Below are positions 58,001-64,000 of a DNA stretch of 64,000 nucleotides, in pieces; the stretch's first letter is position 1, and every line of letters starts with the position of its first letter. The stretch is from NCBI GenBank assembly GCA_963978905.1, contig OZ022260.1, forward strand, positions 6,127,725-6,191,724, given 5' to 3'. The DNA comes from Trichostrongylus colubriformis (taxonomy: Eukaryota; Nematoda; Chromadorea; Rhabditida; Trichostrongylidae). Below the pieces are notes generated by a model. The model ran no database searches, was not told where the DNA came from, and worked only from the letters and a program-made list of their open reading frames with translations. A program made the translations under genes and the position numbers.

Positions 58001-61000
58001 TAATTCACTGAAAATACTAGAGGCTGCTGATTTACTTTTTCGAATTCGACGTCTAAAGGACGTCGAACTCTTTGCAACGGGAGCATTCTAATGCATTCAT
58101 TCTCTCCCATCTTATCCACTTCAAAGGAGATGACTGAGCGACGATTTACGTAGATTAATCTGTCGCCAGATGACAAATTTAAACAATGTGAGCGGTATGT
58201 ACGACTAGAGGTCGCTCGCATACATCAAGTGATGAGGGGAAGTAAGTTGTGATTCGCTACAATAGGCCTTTTTTTGTTTAGTCACTTTAGATTTTCAGAC
58301 TCCTATGTTAATGTCGTAAGCGGAGCCAAGTACGTAGTCGAAAAATGAAGTTAGATCTTGATGTATTCGATGTATCGTGAGCGCTGCCTTTAACAAATTT
58401 TATATTGGAGCGCAACCACGGCTCTTTCATCTCTTGCTTCAGCGAAAAATCGGATAAAACCCACGTTGGCAAAACCCTCAATCCTTGTGCTATTATATAT
58501 AGCATCGTCACCAATTCCATATACAAAAGGCTCTCGTATCCAGCGAGTGAACGCGGTATCCACTATTTGTTTCTCCGTAAATGGCGCATTCATGTTGGTC
58601 AGTCTGAAAATGAAAACGGCAAGAATAATTCTAGTGCATGCCATATTTTAAGGTGTTCTCCACAGATAAGATGACAGTTATTGAATTAAATATACAAATA
58701 TGTCAACTTAGAACTTATTTTACTACCTGAAAGTTCCCATATAAACATAAGCATTTGTACTATTGTTTTTCTTCCTTTCTTTACTGAAGAGCACAGAGTA
58801 TTCACTATTGTTCGGTTTCGTCTATGGGCCTGTGCCAAATGAACACGGAACTACCTCCTTGTTACAAGACTCCTACGAGTTATATGATGACATATTTTTA
58901 AATTGAGAACTAAAAAAATCAGGAGAAAAACTTACCGCAATACTTTACACTTTGAATTTTAACACTTTCAAAAACCGAAACAATCAGTTTCATCGAAAAT
59001 GACACAACCATTTCATTTAAGTAGTAGCGTATGCACTTACGAATAGAAATTCATCGACATGCCTTCTGCTAGATAAGGACTGCTAGGTTTGACACAGGTG
59101 TAAGCATTTGCTAGAGCAAGAAAGCTTAATTGTGTGTCTTGAGTCTGAAACGGCCCGGATAAATTAGGAATTTTCTGAAGCATTTGCACGTTGCATATCA
59201 ATAAAGCCTCAGCGATTTGGGTTCCGTCCGAAAATGAATTTTGCATTAACTAGTACTTTTTACAGGAAAAATTCGCTCACAAAAACTAAGTTATCTGGCC
59301 AAGTGAAACTGGTTAGGACGCTGAGAGCCTCAGCTGATCACCTGACTGAGGACCGAAACTGCTGTGATCCGCACACTATTGTTTGAAAAATCTCACAGTA
59401 TTTAAATGACTATAGTAAATTGTGTACCGTACCAGCGTAAACATGGCTGAAGAGCTTGGTAGATAACCACCGCCAGGCTTGGACAAATTCCCTGCCGCTA
59501 CAGCTTGCCTGAGATCGTCGAGCTGACTTTTAATATATAGATGTACGTCTGAAACACACGATGTGGCTGACACCTTTTATTTTCATTCAGTGACATTTTC
59601 TCATAAGGTCCACAAGGTAAGTAAATTTCGGGAGCCGTTGACACTGTCCTACTTTCTTCAGTTACTGATCGTGTCCTGCATGTTCCAGTTTCAGATAACA
59701 TGGATCCACACAGTGCTTAGCTTAGAAGAATTTTTTACAAAGCGATTATGATGAATTTTGCTTGCTGCTCGAAACGGAGAAATGAGTCTACACCATCCTT
59801 TCAGCTGCTTGTTCAAAACGAACAGCGAATAAAAGGCTACCCTCTTCTTTTCCAAAGGGCGGACTGAGCGTTAACAGTTGGATGTAGGTGACTCGTTATC
59901 AACAGCTTTGGAAGTGTAAATGGAGTAGGCTATGCACTAGGTCATTTCTGTAGTCATTCGTAAACATCAAAAATGTGTTAAATTCCTTCTGCAAGGTTTT
60001 CTTGAAACGACACAATTACGGGATCCGAGGAAGTAGAACCTGTTTAGGCTTCACAAACGATAATTTCATCAAATTTCGCTGTTTTGGGATATTCTACTGA
60101 TGTGCTATACTCCACCGGTGTTTGTGATTGTACTTTTGTACATGGCACCCACTCTAACTATTCCGAATAACCAACCAGCTAACTGATTCCCTTAGCTATT
60201 ATATCAAATTTGTGAGCGGCTCCTCGGGGCGCAATATTCCACAAGCACTGCGTGGAACTACCAAGGGCCAGCTTGTAGGCAGAGCTGGCCAAGCAACAGA
60301 AAAAGGTACTGTTTTTCAGGTAGTGGTGCAGTGCTCGACCCATTCACTCAATGTTGACCTTTTTGTACTTAAAAATATGTATACATTGGCAACTCCGCGA
60401 AATTCACCATCGATGTCGTATACCAAGCTATGAAAGACCCAGATAGTACATCAGTCCTCCACTGTGCCAGAATGCACCTAATGCTGCAAAATAAAACCAC
60501 TGAAAATTGCTCACGAAATCAAGGAAGTATGGAGTGATGCTATTGTTGTGAAGGGGCATCCAATATAGACGCTGATTTCACCTAGGCCTAGAATGAAAAA
60601 TGTGCCTCTTCCCCCCCCCAGTGCCTTACCCCTCAAGGCTTGAGCAAAAATGTACTCACACGGTCCCCATATAGATGTCCCTGAGGTGCTTAGAAGTTTA
60701 ACTTTTCACAATATGCCTCCCCACATCACTGCTATAATATTTATGGCGGGAGAGGGAATGTGAAGTGGTGTCGTGCAATCAATCTCCTCCGTTTTCTCTT
60801 CGGACCTCCGAATGAAACCACATTTTAGGATGATTGCCCACTTTCGCGCTTGTCAGTGAAGACGAGGTGATACATGACTAGGAAGGAGGAGCTGGAGGAA
60901 AATCGGCCAGGATTCACGGAATTGACCCTTTTTGCTAACTCCGACTTTCTCAGTTAACGAAGCGTTGGGCGCAAGATCTCGAAAGAGGTGTGAAGGCGAG

Positions 61001-62452
61001 GGTGATTCGGGAAAAGACTACAGGCAGTGATGCACGTCTTCATCTCATCAGTTGGCTGCGCAACCCGGGATGGTGAAGTCACCATGTTCTCACAAGCTTC
61101 GTTTGGCTTCGCGGCTCAGCTTGCCGCAATAGCGCTCTCCCACGCTTCGTCAGATCTGCAGCTGCTCAAACTGTGGGCAGTTGCGGATTCGAACTCCTTG
61201 TTTCTAGAGGAGGTACAATGATGCTCTAACTATCGTGAAGACTCATTACGCCATATATCCTGAGATGCACCTACAATACTTTCTATGGCCATCATTGTGA
61301 TTGCCAACCCCTTCTAACACTAACATGACTCCGCGCTTCAAACGGAGGGCATTCATGGTCCATTCGAAAGTCAGCGTACCACTACTTTAGTGAGAACATT
61401 CTAATGACATTCCCATATTCTTTTTTCAGCTCTGCTGTTCAATTGCTGTGGGATCCATATTTAACCTCAGCCTTCCAACGGTCACGATTCAGTTCAGTGG
61501 ATGTATCAGTGGACAAGTTTCATACATGTTACCTGCATTTCAGAAGATGTGATCATCTTCGTACGCGATCAAAAAATGCATTCCGAACCTAATTTCCCCA
61601 CCTTTCGTAACTTTCATGTGGTCGGCTATACAAAGTTTTATCGCGGTCAAAGCGAACCGTTCTTGGTCACTGTGGTGTGGAAGCAGTTCTCCTTTAGGAG
61701 ATGTGCTTCCCTGTGGGACACCTTAGTGTGGTTTGCACACTTGTTCTGACCAATTCAATATTGGTATCCCGTTCTCACTTACAAACATTCAAATAATGCG
61801 AATCAAATATTGTACATACTGATTGTGCTCGAACGGGGAGCATAAGGGAGTCGCTGCTTGTCCATGCAGAACTACTGCCTGCTCAATTGAATTGTAGAGT
61901 AGAGATTTCACGCAGGTTGGTATTTTTATCCCAGAAAGAGCCTGTGACAGTTCTACTGTGTTTCCATGACTTCATGGATTTAGGCAACTATTATCGATTT
62001 CAACGCTCCTATTCCACATAAGAATTTGGCAGTGATTTGACTAACTCCATTTGGTTGAAGATAGGTCTGAACGAGCTTCTGAAAGGATCACGTCTTCATT
62101 CCATTCTATTTTACTCAGTGGATCATACCATTTTTCCTACATGTATATTGATGCACCAGATTTCTCAATAATAATGCGTGAAAACTCATGCATCCAATCC
62201 TTATCGAATTGTTGTATCACGATTATTATAAGCCTATGATATTCTATGAACGATGATGGTTATCATTTCTAGGACCCTGGCGGTACCCAATGCGATGTGG
62301 GCAAGCAGGCATAAACAGAACTAGCTGCACGATTTGAGAAGACCAAAAAAGACCCTCGGTTGTACATAATGTGATTACCTGCGACTTCTACGCAACCACT
62401 AAGCAAACGCCAACTTACTCTGTCCAATTGCTTCATGAAGGAGTAGGAATAT
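47577..62452 (-). CDS. Gene C: two-domain SCP/TAPS (CAP) secreted protein, paralogue of gene A
   Basis: The exons are: signal peptide 62419-62452; CAP1 59433-59548, 59041-59144, 58465-58603, 56515-56609; hinge 52573-52718; linker 52412-52513; Thr/CAP2 start 51601-52062; CAP2 48940-49018, 48651-48794, 48478-48585, 48061-48146, 47577-47697 (TAA 47577-47579). All exons except the Thr exon and the last match gene A in length and phase. The total of 1736 nt is not divisible by three; the discrepancy lies in the Thr microsatellite exon. The product should be a secreted two-CAP protein with a long Thr linker. Introns are shorter than in gene A and lack its recent insertions. The start-codon exon was not found. 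Confidence 0.78.
49670..49990. repeat. Poly-C tract, 145-bp direct repeat and duplicated CA-rich motif
   Basis: A 16-C run lies at 49670-49685. GCGACGCAAGATATCA at 49741 and GCGACGCGAGATATCA at 49886 begin two copies, each followed by TTCACCTTTCGAGGCTCC. GAATTTCCGG.CAGACACA is duplicated at about 49950-50010. This lies in the gene C intron between the CAP2-start exon and the next exon. Confidence 0.7.
50465..50620. repeat. Two-copy direct repeat, about 63 bp
   Basis: GATGATTGTGGCGAGAAC and GATGATCGTGGCAAGAGAAC start two related units containing ATAGTGCCAA / ATGGTGCCAA. No coding meaning was seen. About 50980-51390 nearby is the duplicated intron block shared with gene A. Confidence 0.55.
51601..52062 (-). 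CDS. Gene C Thr microsatellite exon and CAP2 start
   Basis: This 462 nt exon is built largely from imperfect ACAACGACA-type trinucleotide repeats. The frame that reaches the CAP2 start (EELRLKIINMHNYRR) encodes long Thr runs broken by TPTTSMSTA blocks, a mucin-like linker of about 130 residues. The entry frame set by the upstream exon is one base off: gene A has 15 nt where this copy has 14, just after the shared VNIT/TNIT start. Two other frames are also open. Either the locus is frameshifted or the repeat length is wrong or polymorphic. Confidence 0.72.
52412..52513 (-). CDS. Gene C Thr-rich linker exon
   Basis: This 102 nt exon, the same size as in gene A, encodes NPTTQATSTTVAETTSATTV and then ESTTEASSTTAS. 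The TATCAG acceptor and GTAAGT donor are both intact. It is symmetrical (phase 1 to phase 1). Confidence 0.75.
52573..52718 (-). CDS. Gene C hinge exon
   Basis: This 146 nt exon encodes NAPLYVVSPNKKGCTTDLDC, then ALPFARC and THLC, the same Cys spacing as gene A. Acceptor CATTCAG and donor GTAAGT are intact. It is phase-compatible with the CAP1 exon ending at 56515 and with the linker exon at 52412-52513. Confidence 0.8.
53000..56514. other. Gene C intron between CAP1 and hinge
   Basis: Matches the gene A intron in three blocks: 54884-55105 (14880-15120), about 55310-55480 (15200-15320) and 55690-55980 (16190-16440). It then continues at 55980-56260 (19767-20040). It lacks the Penelope pair, the foldback and the large palindrome found in gene A. 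53100-53290 is GC-rich and unidentified. Confidence 0.55.
56515..59548 (-). CDS. Gene C CAP1 exons (4 exons)
   Basis: The exons are 59433-59548, 59041-59144, 58465-58603 and 56515-56609. Landmarks are VHLYIKSQLDDLRQAVAAG, LPSSSAMFTL, TQLSFLALANAYTCV, EKQIVDTAFTRWIREP and MIYYQATKYGCNVQTC, ending CVFDK. As in gene A CAP1, the HN and GEN cavity residues are missing. The third exon uses a GTGGGT donor in both genes. Confidence 0.75.
59760..60520. repeat. Unit-specific duplicated intron block, copy C
   Basis: Matches 118-840 and 22440-23200. It lies in the same intron of gene C. From about 60520 to 62418 I see no further exon, RNA gene or clear transposon; a run of C lies at 60611-60619. Confidence 0.6.
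62419..62452 (-). CDS. Gene C signal-peptide exon
   Basis: This 34 nt exon between a TTTCAG acceptor and a GTAAGT donor encodes IFLLLHEAIGQ. It ends in phase 1 and joins in frame to the CAP1 exon at 59433-59548. Its length and phase equal those of the unit 0 and gene A signal exons. Confidence 0.62.
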
Positions 62453-62719
62453 CTGAAATCATCCGAATAAAATACAAACTTCATTCCCTGGTGAAAATGA
62501 CAGTCTTAGCCCTGAATATGTGGTGAGATTCGAGTAGCTCTGTGGAGAGTACGACAAGTTTTTCAGGTAGTTTCCCAAGGTAACGATGAAAATGGTCAAG
62601 GGCATACATACAATTCTTTACTTACGAGCACTTCGTTACACGTCTTATATGTATAGTTATTTCTGCTCTGAAGTGATACCCTTTAATTTTTCAGCGTTTT
62701 CTTGTCCTGGCCTTACACT

Positions 62720-63100
62720 GAAGCAAAACAACGCAAAACCCCTTTGACACTTCGCAGGTCATCCGGCAAAAACTGATGCAATGAGGCAACGAGACTCTCC
62801 CTCATCTCATTTATTCCCCTGACCTATCCCTAACGGATTACCGCTTTTTCCGGGTTTTCTATGCAAACCTGCGTCAGAAGGAGTTCGCCGATACTACGCA
62901 TGTTGAAAATGCCATCAATGATTTTATTAATTTTCGCAACCCAGAATACTACCATGTTGCATATTTTCTTAACCAGATCGTTGGCAAGGCTGTGTAGATT
63001 CGAATGGTTCTTATTTCGACAAATAAAGTTGTGTCTGAGCGAAGTTATGACGGTTTGAAAAAAGTGGTCCGTTTTTGGCCATTTCTTCTGCACACACCAA
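62720..63100 (+). mobile_element. Mariner 3' fragment
   Basis: Nearly the same sequence as the mariner pair at 9565-10247. It ends GGCCATTTCTTCTGCACACACCAA followed by TA, which is the mariner terminal repeat, after AGATTCGAATGG..TTATTTCGACAAATAAAG. The transposase C-terminus is riddled with stops and frameshifts. It lies just upstream of the gene C signal exon. 63101-64000 shows nothing recognisable. Confidence 0.82.
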
Positions 63101-64000
63101 TACCATTGGATGTCTCATTTGAATTTTTGATGGGTTACGGTCACACTTATCAAGTGGTGGCTGTGCGGTAATCAAACAAGAGTTATTCAGAGCTAACTTG
63201 TGTGGTTTGCAGAAGTATGCCTTGAACTGGCAAGAGGTGAAGTTAGTACATTTAACAACTTTCACTGAATTGCTCCAACTTGCAGAGGACAGCAATTTTC
63301 AATCGGTCTACACTTGTTGATCTCTTGGAGTCTACCGCAGCTACGGCATCGACAATGGTTGCAACATTATACGTAGTGTCTCAAAGTTAACAGGTTGGCG
63401 ACCGCGCGTTTTTTCACATGTGTGCCACGTCGGACATCGCCCGCTCGCCTTGCCGAAAATTGCGTCCCAGCATGGGGGTTTTTGATATGGCCTTCACAAA
63501 CCCGTTGAATTTCGCACGTACCTTAAAAGCTAATTCAAAGTAGTAAGCGCTGCGAAACTTTAGATACCCCTCGAAAACTTGAATAAGGGATTACTGCATG
63601 GTAGTGATGGGAAGTACTTAACCAGGTGATGGGCATGTTAAAAAAGTCGAAGTCTTGCGAGTATAAATATCTTGACTAAGAATTGAAATGGCAACAAATC
63701 TCCTAACTGACTATGGATACCTGCAACGACTTCACAGAGCTCAATGCTACTTTCAACGCTTCGTTAATCGACAGCGATGATAACATACCTGTGCTGGATG
63801 GCGATATAAAGCATAAAAAAACTTGTTGAAGAGATATATGTATACCATGTTAGCCCTAGATACCCTTGTGCATGTTGATACAAATTAATCATTCAAGAAT
63901 TTCAAATCAGTTTCTAGTAGTTTCCGCCGCATCCCAGCATCGGGACGAATTGTCGCCAACGTGTTAAAGGCGCCTCAATGTTGCAATATCTTGTCAGCCT

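Overview
The window looks like a strongylid (hookworm-type) nematode genome. Coding signal sits in short exons with GT-AG introns. The only host gene family I recognise is the SCP/TAPS (CAP, 'ancylostoma-secreted protein', ASP) family, in the two-domain form known from hookworm ASP-1. The mobile elements are typical of nematodes: mariner and Tc transposons, an RTE-type LINE, Penelope-like elements and many foldback elements. The organism is inferred from gene content, not from a database search.

All host gene signal is on the minus strand and forms a tandem array of related ASP units. Unit 0 shows only its signal-peptide exon (1986-2019) and flanks; its body lies left of position 1. Gene A (25452 down to 5639) has 13 recognisable coding exons: signal peptide, divergent CAP1, Cys hinge, Thr-rich linker, CAP2. 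The exons total 1386 nt (462 codons with the stop), and all junction phases match, although one splice donor is mutated. Unit B (about 44760 down to 32726) is a wreck: a single-CAP pseudogene (36991 to 32726) with stops, frameshifts and a dead donor, plus a stranded hinge/linker relic (39311-39536) and no CAP1. Gene C (62452 down to 47577) matches gene A exon for exon, mostly at identical exon lengths. Its Thr-rich exon has expanded to 462 nt by a microsatellite and is one base out of frame.

Between and inside these genes the DNA is full of transposon debris, very often as inverted head-to-head pairs or complete palindromes. These are: foldbacks at 4069-4494 and 4522-4766; a mariner pair at 9565-10247; a mariner-type MITE at 11784-12313; a Penelope-like GIY-YIG pair at 12734-14378; a TTGGGTTGAGG foldback family at 15523-16170, 26486-27784 and about 33264-34635; a 2.7 kb palindrome at 16835-19500; a Tc-like palindrome at 29364-31406; and an inverted tRNA-like SINE pair around a 200-base assembly gap at 43026-44400. 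An RTE fragment (about 35640-36680) sits in an intron of pseudogene B. A decayed mariner (about 24020-24960) sits in the first intron of gene A.

Gene C works as an empty-site reference for gene A. Several insertions in gene A introns are missing from the matching gene C introns, so they arose after the duplication. The genes are expected to encode secreted proteins. No operon, RNA gene or CRISPR was found.
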